From Agriotes lineatus (taxonomy: Eukaryota; Arthropoda; Insecta; Coleoptera; Elateridae), in NCBI GenBank assembly GCA_940337035.1, contig CALNHX010002686.1:62001-126000 (forward strand): a stretch of DNA of 64,000 nucleotides, read 5' to 3'. Within the stretch, counting starts at the first letter, position 1. Each line of letters begins with the position of its first letter. The notes beneath the pieces are model-generated. The model was not told the origin of the DNA. It saw only the letters and a program-made list of their open reading frames with translations, and ran no database searches. Made by a program: the position numbers and the translations under genes. This document shows, piece by piece, positions 11,612 through 22,504 of this stretch.

Positions 11612-12178
11612 ATCGCTATTTATGCAACAAGTGCTAAAAGTCAACGTTTATGCGCGAGATATGAAAATCATGAACCGAAGCCGAAGGCTGAGTTTCATAA
11701 CATGTCTCTTGCATAAACTACTTTTAGCATGCGTTGCATACAATATTTTATCTACGACCTTAATTTTACCGTTATTAATCCATAATATCGATTTAACAAA
11801 GGTTTGCATCTACGACACTTCTAATTTATGTCATAATAAACAGTAGCCCATGCCGCGCGGGCGAATGTTTGCGAAGCCAGTACTGCAAGGTCAGTTACAG
11901 AATGTAATTATTATTAATACTCCACGTCTGACTGTATTTATTACATAACGCGTTAATTATTTCAAAAACACTTTACCTGTAAAGCAAGAAGTAACTAGAA
12001 TAACTTTACAACTTCACCTCCAGTTCGAAATTGTAGTTTTGTAACCTCACTTCACTTTTAGCACATGGGTTAAAAGTAAACAGCTGATTTCTATAACCAC
12101 GCTAAACTATAAAACGTCACTTTTAGTGAAACAAGCTAGCGTTAAAAGGCCTACTTTTAGTAGTGGTCGTAGATAAAA
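11612..12178. mobile_element. 560-bp MITE, ATTTATGCAACAAGTGCTAAAAGT family
   Basis: It begins ATTTATGCAACAAGTGCTAA and ends near ACTTTTAGTAGTGGTCGTAG, giving imperfect inverted ends of about 30 bp. A second full copy lies at 36822-37377 with high similarity. It sits between the hAT transposase remnant and the hAT 3' end, so it is nested. Confidence 0.75.
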
Positions 12179-14210
12179 ATATGTATTGTATTGTATTGAG
12201 TTACTTCCTTTCTAGAAGGGCCCCTTCATTACCTTGGGCCCGGGGCCTTAATCATATAAAAGACGGCACTGGTGCTAGCTAAACCTAAGCAGCAAAAAGT
12301 GCCAGCCCCGACTGGTACTACAGGAAAAACCGAAATGGAAACTGATAACTGCGAGTCCGATTTAGAATGTAAATTAAAAACACCAGTTACTCATCCAAGT
12401 CCACATCAAAAAGGTGCAGTCAGAAAAACGTCGATTAGGAAGCACTTCAAAAAAAGGGCCGTTAGAAGAACACCTCTAAGGCAGAGGTCCTCAACATCCA
12501 GTACGAATGGAAATCTGGATTGAGAGCGCCTTAAACTTTAAAATGCCACAATGATATTTGTTCTACGATCCCATGTAAACGAATTCTGATTTTATTACTT
12601 GCAGCTTATTTAATTTGAAATGTTGTACACCTCAAACTACAGTTTTGTAAATTGCTAGCGGATTTTTAGAAAATAAGGCATTCAGCTGTACATTTATTTT
12701 TATATTATTAAGTATAATACGAAATAAGAACAATATATTTGTTTATTACAAAGTGTTTGTGTTTTTTATTTCTACTCTGCTTTTGCTTTTCACGAATCTG
12801 CAATAATTACAAAATCTAAAGCTAAAATATTAGTATTTGAAGTTATTTTACAGTTACAAAGTGTAAAATTTCAAAAATGAATCTACGATTTCATAATGGT
12901 GTGATATAATTTTAAAAATTGTGATTTCTTTTAATTTTGAGAGATGCATTTTATAAAAAAGTGTAAAACATTTGCAAAATTATGCTTAGAAATTACTCTA
13001 AAAACTGTTTTTACATCAGTTTCGTTATTATAAATCGTTTTGTAAAACGAAATGTGATAATTTTTTAAGTGCGATGATGCGTAATTGCATATTTTTATTA
13101 AAATTTCATCGTGTGTCGAATTAAAATGTCGTTTTTAGTATAATTTATGTGATATGATGTCAGTTTTTGTAAAATTTTTAGTGAAATGATGGTGTCAGAA
13201 CATATTTTTTCAACGAAATTATGTGTTTTTATTCAAATTTATGTTAATTTGTGGTCAACATACATATATTTTGTATAATTTCAAGTGACATGATGTCGAT
13301 TTTTGTAAAAATTTATGTAAGATGATGTGTAATTGCGTGATTTTTGTTCAATTTTGAATTAATTTTCGTAATAAAAATGAACAATGAGCATACGTAACTG
13401 AAATTTTGTTTATCGAAATGCTTCTGGCGGAAGAGTTTTCAATGAAATTGCGTGTTTTGATGGTGTCAGAACATTTTTTCAACGAAATTGCTTGTTTTTA
13501 TTCAAAATTATGTTAATTTGTGGTCAACATACATATATTTCCATCAAAAGTACAAGAATTTTTGTAATACGAATTCGAAATTGTAATATATCGATCAATC
13601 AGTAATAAAAAGACACAACGAGCCTACTTAACTGAAAGTTTGCTTTTCGAAATGATTGTAGCAGAATATTTTTCAATAAAATTGCTGTTTTTTATTCAAA
13701 TCTTACTAAAATTGCAACAAGTTAGAAAAAAAAGTGTAAAACATTTGCAAAATTATGCTTAGAAATAACTCTAAAACTGTTTTTACATCATTTTCGTTAT
13801 TATAAATCGTTTTGTAAAACGAATTGTGATAGTTTTTTAAGTGAAATGATGTGGGAGCACGTATTTTTTTAACGCATATTGTATAAAAATGTCGTTTTTT
13901 GTAGAATTTCATGTGACATGATTCAGTTTTGTAAAATTTTAAGTGAAATGATGGCGTCAGAACATTTTTTTTTCAAAATTGCTTGTTTTTATGCAATTTT
14001 ATGTTAATTTGTGGTCAACATACATATATTTCCATCAAAAGTAACCGAAATTTTGTTTATCGAAATGATGGTGGCAGAACATTTTTTCAACAAAATTGCG
14101 ATTTTTTCAATGAGAGTTGAATAAAAATACTGTTTTTGTAGAGAATTTGAAACTGAGCTAGCATGAGTTTTCAAAAAATTTGAAAAAGTGCACGTTTGGA
14201 TATACTGCTG

Positions 14211-14454
14211 GGCCATAATTATATATAACAGCAATGAGATAACATGAACAAGCAAATATAACGCTTGAGTAAGAAAGAGATAGCCATACAAAAAATTATA
14301 TTAGTAGGCATGTTTAGTTGACAAATGTCATAATTAAAATTAAGAGTCAAGCCTTCTCGAATATTTGCTACTATGTTTATTTCTTTCTTACGCAGGCAAT
14401 ACGTGTTATCTTCTTGTTCATGTTATCTTATTGCTGGTATATATAATTGTGGCC
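14211..14454. mobile_element. 244-bp foldback MITE (right arm copy)
   Basis: Mirror copy of 5941-6184, in the expected place in the opposite arm, so this MITE was present before the arms were duplicated. Confidence 0.8.
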
Positions 14455-14479
14455 GAGAACTGCAGCTTGACTAAAGTTC

Positions 14480-15055
14480 GTAGCGGATGACCAATAGAAA
14501 GCCAGCCTCGGGCTATAACGTCTTTTGTAATTACGCATAGCAACATAAATTTAAGCATGCCCTAGCACGGGACTATGAGTGAAAAAGAGAAAGCTATAGA
14601 AACCATCGAGGATTGGGTGAGATGGCACGCTCGCCCTGAGATTCCTTAAGTCGTTTTGATACTGTAACAATTTGCTTAATTACAACTGTTAATTTTTTGA
14701 AATGGCTTTGCCGTCATCGAGGCTGTTTAAACGAACAAAGCACTGTTAGTCACAAGCGCATGTCTCAACCTGTTTTAAAAAGGGAACTTAGAAAAACATC
14801 TGAAAAATTTCAAATTCAAATAGTATTAGCGCGAAAATTGGAAATGGCCGCCGCGTAATTTAATCAAAAGCTAATGCGTAATTTAATCAGTATCACGGTA
14901 CTACGAGTGAAAAAGAGAAAGATATAGAAACCAATGAGGATTGTGTGAGATAGCATCCGATCTGTTGGGGCAAATTATAAAAATAAAGTAATTAGGTAAT
15001 TTAATCAGTATCAAGTAATAAGTTAAATTTTGACTTTTTGAATTGAATTTTAAAA
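14480..15055. repeat. Right-arm block with TCAGTATCACGGTACTACGA unit
   Basis: Mirror of left-arm 5400-5930. A unit of about 100 bp beginning ATCAGTATCACGGTACTACG occurs at 14888 and again at 16178, flanking the foldback at 15056-16170. The insertion was therefore accompanied by a local duplication, or the unit belonged to a longer tandem pair. Confidence 0.6.
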
Positions 15056-15160
15056 AATTGTAATAGGAGATTAGTTAAGTCAATTTGGTGTTAAGTTTGC
15101 ATGATTAATATTATATTAAATAAAAATCATTAAGTCGTAAATAGTTTAATAAATAAGCAA

Positions 15161-15198
15161 AAAAACGTTTCGCACAATTAAATTGGCTTCATCAGTTT
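15161..15198 (-). ncRNA. hammerhead-ribozyme-like motif, foldback left arm
   Basis: Reverse complement of the motif at 16029-16066: core CTGATGA, an extra A, a GCCAAT/ATTG-T-GC stem II, then GAAAC GTT. Stem I is a weak AAA/TTT. Confidence 0.35.
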
Positions 15199-16028
15199 AT
15201 GATAATAAGAGCATTATGTTGAAATGGTTAAATGGAAAATTACAAATCTGAAAAGTTAAAGAATAGGTTAGCGAACTACAATAAAATTCCCTTAAAAATG
15301 TGTACTTACGGTTTAATTAGTTTTTGTAGAACATAACTATAATCATTACGACTTTTTTATATTTTTTATAATACTATTAAAGTAAGGAGTTAAATGATTA
15401 AATTTACATTTTAAATAAATAACTGTTATAAATTATTTTAATTAATATTTTACTGGCTTTCATTTCGAAGCAAGCAAGAAGTCTGAAATATTAGATAAAA
15501 CTGCAAGGTTACATACAATATTTGCAATTTATCAGTAAGTGCGCAGAAGTTTAAAACTGGACATGCATTCGTTCAATTATTGCAGGGTTGTATTAAGTGA
15601 AATTTGATAATAACAATTTTCAAATTTCACTTAATACAACCCTGCAATAATTGAACGAATGCATGTCCAGTTTTAAACTTCTGCGCACTTACTGATAAAT
15701 TGCAAATATTGTATGTAACCTTGCAGTTTTATCTAATATTTCAGACTTCTTGCTTGCTTCGAAATGAAAGCCAGTAAAATATTAATTAAAATAATTTATA
15801 ACAGTTATTTATTTAAAATGTAAATTTAATCATTTAACTCCTTACTTTAATAGTATTATAAAAAATATAAAAAAGTCGTAATGATTATAGTTATGTTCTA
15901 CAAAAACTAATTAAACCGTAAGTACACATTTTTAAGGGAATTTTATTGTAGTTCGCTAACCTATTCTTTAACTTTTCAGATTTGTAATTTTCCATTTAAC
16001 CATTTCAACATAATGCTCTTATTATCAT

Positions 16029-16066
16029 AAACTGATGAAGCCAATTTAATTGTGCGAAACGTTTTT
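16029..16066 (+). ncRNA. hammerhead-ribozyme-like motif, foldback right arm
   Basis: Core CTGATGA (16032-16038), one extra A, stem II pairing GCCAAT (16040-16045) with ATTG and GC around one bulged T, then GAAAC (16056-16060), GTT and TTT pairing with AAA upstream. ACGT around the C/G gives a self-complementary stem III that would need a dimer. Confidence 0.4.
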
Positions 16067-16349
16067 TTGCTTATTTATTAAACTATTTACGACTTAATGA
16101 TTTTTATTTAATATACTATTAATCATGCAAACTTAACACCAAATTGACTTAACTAATCTCCTATTACAATTTTTTAATCAGTATCACGGTACTACGAGTG
16201 AAAAAGAGAAAGCTATAGAAACCAATGAAGATTGTGTGAGATAGCATCCGATCTGTTGGGGCAAATTATAAAAATAAATTAATTATTTCTAGCAAAACCA
16301 GTTACAAAGTCAATTTAAAAAAAAATTGTATCAACCTTTAAACACAATA

Positions 16350-16850
16350 AGCTACACAATTCCATTCTTATAATTTATATTTTTGAAAAAATAGTTTGTT
16401 TTAAAAGCTGGGCTCGTAACGTCAGAGCAGTGAAAGTAGCTTTCAGCTATACACATAAAATCTGAACCGTCGCCGTGGTGCTGAGGCAATGACGGTTGCA
16501 TGTAATTTGGTGAACACGAACGTAGAACGTTCAAATCCAGCTCGTCCAAAGATTTTTTTAAATATAAACAGCCCTTCTGTGAATTCAAGAGAGACAACCA
16601 ACGCCCCATGAGTACCAGAGAGAGACAGATTTATCAATTTGAAATTCAAATATTTGCGCGAAAATTGAAATTAAAAGGGCAGCCGCGAGAAGTGGGCACG
16701 CAGAAAACCAAGATGTCTGACACCCGGGAAGTTTACATTAAAAAAATGGAACTAAAAAAAATCTGAAAAATTTCAAATTCAAATATTCGCGCGAAAATTA
16801 AAAATGGCAGCCGCGTAGTTTAATCAGAAGCTAATGCGTAATTTAATCAG
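16350..16850. repeat. Right-arm block with GGCAGCCGCG and CAGAGAGAGACAG segments
   Basis: Mirror of left-arm 4780-5330. Both arms hold a short open frame of about 85 codons (5077-5334 plus, 16352-16609 minus) beginning MGRWLSLLNSQKG. It is conserved between the arms, but I recognise no family and cannot say whether it is coding. Confidence 0.4.
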
Positions 16851-16857
16851 TAGCACA

Positions 16858-16996
16858 TATGAAAATTAATTAGGTCAAACCGCGAAATTAGTTGGATCAT
16901 TTAATTAGATCAATTTAATTAGGTCAATTAAAATTAAAACCGCGAAATCCGCGAATAAATCCGCGAATTAAACCGCAAATCCGCGAATCAAATAAA
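16858..16996. repeat. CGCGG-rich subterminal repeat, right arm
   Basis: Reverse complement of the array at 4586-4700, with CCGCGAAT-type units. Subterminal arrays like this are common transposase-binding regions in DNA transposons; that role is inference here. Confidence 0.8.
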
Positions 16997-17042
16997 AAGT
17001 GGAGAGAATATAGCTGCCCCATTTCTACTCCCATATCACCCC

Positions 17043-18600
17043 CCATAGTTTCGCCACTGGTTGCTGTCGCATTTTTCTGGGATGTCATTACTCCTAGATA
17101 CAATGTAAGAAGTAGTTGCACCTAAGGTTTCTCCAATTAATTTTATAACACTCATGGAGCTTGTATATAGAAACTTTAAGGTGGTATCGTCACTCCTGGT
17201 AAAATCATTAGTTGCTATTAGTATTAGATTACAGCCGCGCATTGATTTTAGCGTAGTATGGAAGTTATTAGAACAATTGTGACAAGGAGTCAATAAATCC
17301 AATTTACTTTCCGTTTCATATCCTCTAGGTACATCAAAGAGAGTAGTGGTATAAAATTGCAGTAAAGATTTGGAAGTTCTTTGCTGTACAATTAATATGA
17401 CGTTGATAATATGTTAGCTTTTTTACTTACCTTTAGGTCGTCGTTCTTTAATTATTTAACTCAACAATTGAACATTATATAAGTGTACTTGAGGCCCGTC
17501 TACTAGCAACAGTGAAGACGTCGCGAATTCTTTAATTAAGATGTTAAAAGGAGCGCCAACAAGTTAATACTCGGGTACACTGATATATGTCAAGAAACTT
17601 GTAACTTTACTGTATATCTAAATAAACAATTATTGAACCCAATGCTTGTAATTAAAATGAAAGAGAGCAATACCCTTAACTAGTTTTATTATCAATCAAA
17701 ACTTGAGACATCAAAAATTAGCCTATTATCTGAACGGGACGGGGTAATTGTTACTCAGATGTTGTCAATTACTAAATTACTCTACTATTTGAACGGGACG
17801 GGGTACCTCTCTTAACTTAAACTACTAGTCTTTCTAATGTTTGCACAGCGTTTTCATATGCAAAATATCATCAAAATCACTTATCTGTTCGTGGTTACAC
17901 TTGTAGACGTTTAATGAATCAGATTCAATGTCAGCTTGACAGCTCCCAATCGTCAGCTATCACATGCGGCAAGTAGTCCTCAAAACTGCCTGGTGACTTC
18001 CAGCAGACTAAATTTTCTGTAGGTTTTCACGCCTACACTTTTTTGCTATAATTCGAAGTTCAAGATAAAATGCGGTAGATGCCAAAATAACTGTACCTAC
18101 CCTGTTAAACAGGCAATAAACTTTGTAAACTTTATTTCCTGGTTTTCCAAATCGCTTCTAAGCTCGAATTTACATTCGTCGGAAAAATGATACTCGCTTC
18201 TTAAATCTCCTACCAGGACGGCTAGCCAGCAACATTCACTACTATAGCTAAACCATATGCAATGGCGAGATTATCACTTATATACCACGAAACCCCTTGC
18301 ACTTTCAAATGCTGTCACACGTTTTTTTCAAAACAAAACCGTTCTTTATCTTTTTCCTCTAGTAACGACCAATGCCAATCTGATACTAATTTTTATGAGT
18401 TATTATCGCATTAATCCCACTTGATCTCTTATTCAACACTTATATACTATAGATTACTTGTATTAATATCATATGCTTTTAGCACGTAACAAACTCCCCC
18501 CTTACCAGAAAGGAAAAATTTCAACGAAGTTTTTAACTAAAGAATAACTTTATCCTATAAGGATACATACATATACTCTAGAGAGTCAGTAAACCGTCTG
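17043..18600. other. Unassigned DNA right of the palindrome
   Basis: A minus open frame of 88 codons (17036-17302) has no family I know. A TATATAAG at about 17478 and AATAAACAA near 17622 could mark an LTR promoter and poly-A signal, but no matching second LTR was found. A phrase GAACGGGACGGGGTA occurs twice (about 17736 and 17792). Confidence 0.3.
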
Positions 18601-20570
18601 TCATAAGACGTCCCTAACACTCAATCTTTAACAACCCAAAACCCACACCACAAACAAGCAACTACACTCTCAAAATGTCCTCAACAATAAAACAAACAAC
18701 TGACAAAAGAAAAATTGTCCCCTAATGGGAGACTTCAACGGAATCCAACAACAACTGAAACAACCAATCACAGCAGCAGATCACACCAAAGACTTCATTC
18801 GGCAACTAGGGCTCAAAAGGAAACTAAAGGACATTAACTCGGGGACAGAGGCAGGTCCCATAAATCCGGAACAAGCCGATACTCTAAATGAGTAAACGAA
18901 ACCGTTCTCCAACTCCAAGCATGACCAAAAGCGAAACCAAAACAAGGACTCGAGACTCACTTGTGGATCTAAATCCGCGTAAGCGAAATGGGTACCGACA
19001 CAAAAAAAACTCGCACAATACGCATAGCTGAAGGTATAACACAGCAACACTATGCCACCAAAATCCCAAAAGGGTATCAACAAAACCCAACAAGCTAACT
19101 CGAACCTACACCAAAGCGAAAGATAAACTTCACTCGACCTGAATGCAAGTCAACCACAAAACCAAACCAACTGCTATCTGCAAGCTACTCCAGTGTTGCT
19201 AGAGGAAGAACTAGATGACAAGCTCCCTAAAGTGACCTACCCTGCAATGCCCAACCGACCACCCTATACTTTATAAGAGGGAAAGCAAGATAAAAATGCT
19301 CCCTAAAGTGACCTTCCCTACAGTGCCCGTCCAACCACCCTATACTTTAAAAGAGGAAAAGCAAGATAAAAATGCTCCCTAAAGTGACCTTCCCTACAGT
19401 GCCCATCCAACCACCCTATACTTTACAGGAGGGAAAGCAAGATAAAAATGCTCCCTAAAGTGACCTTCCCTACAGTGCCCATCCAACCACTCTATATGAA
19501 ATATAAACCCAATCAAAAGAAAGGAGAGAATATTCCATAACCAAGTTCACACAAAACCACAATCATACTAACGATCCAGCTGAAGGCTGACCGACACCAA
19601 AAGAACCACACACCAATGCACTGCTAGAGCTCCACACCACAAAACGGCCACAAAAAAAAAACCGAAGAAACAAATTTTATCATCACACACAGAAACCACC
19701 AGAAGATCGAAAGCGGAAGAAGTAACAGAAAAAAAACAGATTACATTGGTCGAAGGAAGGGACAATGTATTGAGAAAAGAATTAAGTTCCAATTTACCAA
19801 GACAGCCAGCAACTCAATGACAAATAACCAGTCACAAAGACCTCGGGAAATCGTCCCATAGCAGTACCCAAGACCCAAAAATCTGCATACCAATGGAGCT
19901 TCATCAGGTCCGATTAACAATTCACCAATCTCTGAAGCTAAGGGCTAGTGGTACACACAATTCAAAGGTATGCTGCCGCCATTACATCACCAAACCGTTT
20001 TCCCAAACATGTCTAACATCGTTACACAACAAAGAACGAGAATCATCACCCCCAGGAAAAATAGATACCACTCAATTCGGGGACACAAAAACAGCCACCG
20101 AAGGAACCATCACAAACCTAATCTCGATAACTAAAGAGCTAATCGACGATTCAGAAATCACAATCAAAAACCTATCTTACCCAACGGGCGTACTCGAACC
20201 TCATCAGAAACAAAGGAAAATAAAATTGAAGATCCAACAAATAATAACTACCATAACCAAAACTAGAAAGATGGTTTGAGAGACGTGATATCTACATAAG
20301 CAAAATCTCCCAAACACACCAACACCAAGCCATGTTATCTTACCAACAAACCAGAAGAAGATGAAAGAGCCAATCGAAGAACTGTATGCCAACCCAAACT
20401 AGGAAGATGTACTGAGAGACCTAAAAATTATCAAGGATTAAAAGAAAACCGCAGAGCGAATCCCTCAGACACACCAACATCGAACCCACATCACAATCAA
20501 CACTCCAAAATGAAAAGGGAAAGAAGCAATAAACTAACCCACGCCAACCTAACTAGAAGGAGGCTTATAA
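18600..20570 (+). other. A/C-skewed block, possible retroelement internal region
   Basis: For about 2 kb the plus strand is strongly rich in A and C and poor in T, unlike both flanks. Such skew occurs in the sense strand of some LTR retroelements. Plus-strand frames are short: MGDFNGIQQQLKQP near 18726 and a 128-codon ORF at 19893-20279. None matches a known gag, protease or polymerase. Two related segments near 20263-20340 and 20395-20490 suggest internal duplication. No family assigned. Confidence 0.35.
19222..19500. repeat. Tandem repeat, four units of about 76 bp
   Basis: Units begin GCTCCCTAAAGTGACCT at 19222, 19298, 19373 and 19450. They differ by a few substitutions, so amplification is recent compared with the surrounding DNA. 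Confidence 0.9.
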
Positions 20571-21127
20571 ATCCCTTCTTACTGAATGGACTTTGTACTA
20601 AGGTATATTAGGTTTAATCGGTTTATTATAACCTAAGGAATCTATGATCAATCGGTGTCCCATTCTTTTTGTTGCACCCTGTATAATTGTTATCCTTGAC
20701 TTTATGTATTTACTTACATCTTACATCAAAACAAACTAAAAAGTTTTGGTTTTGATGAACGGTGCATGTAGCTACAAGATTTAATTGTCAAAAAACCTTC
20801 AAAAGTGATAAAAGTATGTAGGTTACTATAGTTAACAAAACATAAAAAGTAAGCATTTTTAGATTACGATTACGAATCGACACGACACTAATGATAGTTG
20901 CAACTTGCAAGCAAGTTCTAATAAATAGAACTATATAACAATTATTTTTATTGAAAGTAATTGAAAAAGTAATTGATGTTTACAATTACAATTACTAAGT
21001 AATTGGTACTTGAATTACTATTTCCTGTGAGTAATTGAATCTCTGGTAATTAAATTACTTCATTGGGCGGTAATTGGTAATTAGTAATTAATTACTTTTT
21101 TAAAGTAATTTGCCCAGCTCTGGATAT
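20571..21127 (-). mobile_element. hAT-type terminus with TAATTAC repeats, fragment
   Basis: On the minus strand from about 21123 the sequence reads CAGAGCTGGGCAAATTAC and then many GTAATTA/TAATTAC units. CAGAGCTGGGCAA tips are typical of a hAT non-autonomous group. The other end was not found, so this is one terminus only. Confidence 0.5.
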
Positions 21128-21426
21128 ATATCATAATATACAGATTAGTGGAGGAAAATGTGAACATAAGTAATCAAATGTGCTAGAATACAGTTTATGG
21201 ATTTTGTATGCGTTAGCCATAAACAGACCTACATGCGATTAACATATAGCATCCGCAGAATCAAAAGGTTTTGTTTTTAGGAAACACTGAATTCTAGGAT
21301 ACTAGATTTTAAATAATATATGTCTACTTCTGTCTAACGCATACAAAGCCCATAAACTGTATTCTAGCTCAATGGACTGCCTATGTTCGCATTATCCACC
21401 ACCAACTTGTATAATATAACATATAT
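21128..21426. mobile_element. 300-bp MITE with 90-bp inverted ends
   Basis: The left end runs through AGAATACAGTTTATGG and TATGCGTTAG, and the right end is its inverse (CTAACGCATAC, CCATAAACTGTATTCT). Identity between the ends is about 80-85% by eye. No coding. Confidence 0.75.
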
Positions 21427-21459
21427 CGCCCCTCATAAATTTGTAACACATGGCTTTTT

Positions 21460-22140
21460 TTATCATCCGTTTATCAGAAAGTTTTATTCCTGATACAAGT
21501 TTCTACATCTCAAACTAAAAATGCACTTGTATATGGGGGGGTTCAAAATTATGAAAATGGTTCGAGAATAAAGTACCCTTGTTTTTCAAAATAGACAAAA
21601 ATGTTATTTGAAGAAGAATTAAAAGTAGGTGTCAAATATAAAGTCACAGTTACTTGCTTCGATTTTTTTTTTCTGATTTCTCCTATTTTTTTTTACCACC
21701 CTGTGTATTACCAAATGAAATACTTCAAAGTTAACTTATCAGCGGATACGATAAACGTGTACTGTCAAACCTGAGTTTCCCCTCACTTAGCAACCAGGAT
21801 ATTCCGGGATTCGAAATTAGTGCTAACAAATTTCATTTTTGTGAATTTTTTTTAAATAACAATTTAAAATCAATTATAATTTTCAATACATATGTTATAA
21901 CAAATACTTCCAATTAACACTTTTGTGTATTTTGAAAAATAAGGGTATTTATTTTTCAATCATTTTTATATTTTCGAACCTCCCTCGTATATGACGTAGG
22001 ATACTTAAATTTTTGCAAATGCATTTTTAATTTGAGAAGCTGCAGAGGTTTTAATGGACAATAAAATGTTCTGATAAATAGATGTATGAAGGACAATAAC
22101 GGTGGTATTGTAACAACGCAAAAACTTTGTTTAATCACTT
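21460..22140. mobile_element. Diverged relative of the 32.2-kb outer foldback
   Basis: Shares AAAAATGCACTT, GTTCGAGAATAAAGTACCC-like text, AAAAGTAGGTGTCA and ACTTCAAAGTTAACTTATC with 32240-32410 and 33926-34070. Its GTGTCAAATATAAAGTCACAG is the uninterrupted version of the site where the inner foldback sits at 32407-33925. Confidence 0.7.
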
Positions 22141-22504
22141 ATATTCTAAATGGCACAAGCCTTCAACTAGAAAACGACGAAATATTAAAAATTGTGAATT
22201 GTTACTATAAAATAGTTAAAATGAATAAATCGATCCCATGCGACATATGTCACTGAAATGGGAAAAAAATCCTCTTTCTCATAATGCCACAGCTAACTAT
22301 GTGTTTCATATAAAAAATACAACTTTATGTTATAATCTGAATTTAGAAACTCTTTTGGACAACACACTACGCCACTGAATTATTATCACAAATAAATAAT
22401 ATTAATACTACTTACGGGAACTTGAAAATTTTGCTACCTCACCCTAAAAGTTTAATTTATTATTATTCATTTTAGATACACATTTGTCTTACTTTCTGTG
22501 GCGC

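Larger units (their letters stand above)
10776..12271 (+). mobile_element. hAT transposon with 8-bp target duplication
   Basis: Ends CAGTGCAGTCTTT and AAAGACGGCACTG are inverted, with CAGTG/CACTG tips typical of hAT. The direct repeat GTGCTAGC flanks it (10768-10775 and 12272-12279) and is present once in the left arm, which is the empty site. Both ends carry GC-rich stretches such as GGGCCCGGGCCC. Inside are a decayed transposase tail and a nested 560-bp MITE. Confidence 0.92.
10295..12523 (+). pseudogene. Unrecognised palindrome ORF, right copy, split by a hAT
   Basis: Same ORF as 8536-9301. It starts at ATG 10295 and runs to about 10775, where a hAT interrupts it, then resumes at 12272 (VPAPTGTTGK) and stops at 12523. 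Lesions in this copy: 24 nt deleted (in frame) after VLQ, the hAT insertion, and a TGG to TGA stop near the end that shortens the product. Unlike the left copy, it keeps CAA after EFV and the full A-run before VPAPT. It shares the AAGAAAAAG frameshift with the left copy. Function unknown; the basic tail suggests nucleic-acid binding, which is inference. Confidence 0.55.
15056..16170. mobile_element. 1.1-kb foldback element, right arm only
   Basis: Two near-perfect inverted arms of about 540 bp meet at a short loop near 15611 (GATAATAACAATTTT). No counterpart exists in the left arm, so it postdates the palindrome. Each arm contains one hammerhead-like motif. No ORF. TSD not resolved. Confidence 0.85.
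4507..17042. repeat. Giant inverted repeat (palindrome), arms about 5.3 kb
   Basis: Left arm 4507-9761, loop 9762-9831, right arm 9832-17042. The arms are reverse complements over their full length: matching CGCGG-rich ends, the same 244-bp MITE, AT-rich blocks, the same ORF and the same tRNA gene. The right arm is longer because of a hAT (10776-12271) and a foldback (15056-16170). The left arm has a 673-bp MITE (about 6745-7418). The outer ends, which read GGGGCAGCTAT from the edge, resemble hAT termini; the right end reads outward as CACTG at 17056-17060, but the left end is degraded. It may be an inverted dimer of one transposon or a foldback transposon. Confidence 0.9.

Noticed and set aside
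19893..20279. 128-codon ORF as a real gene
   Set aside because: It lies in the A/C-skewed block where stop codons are depleted by composition, and no domain or promoter is evident.
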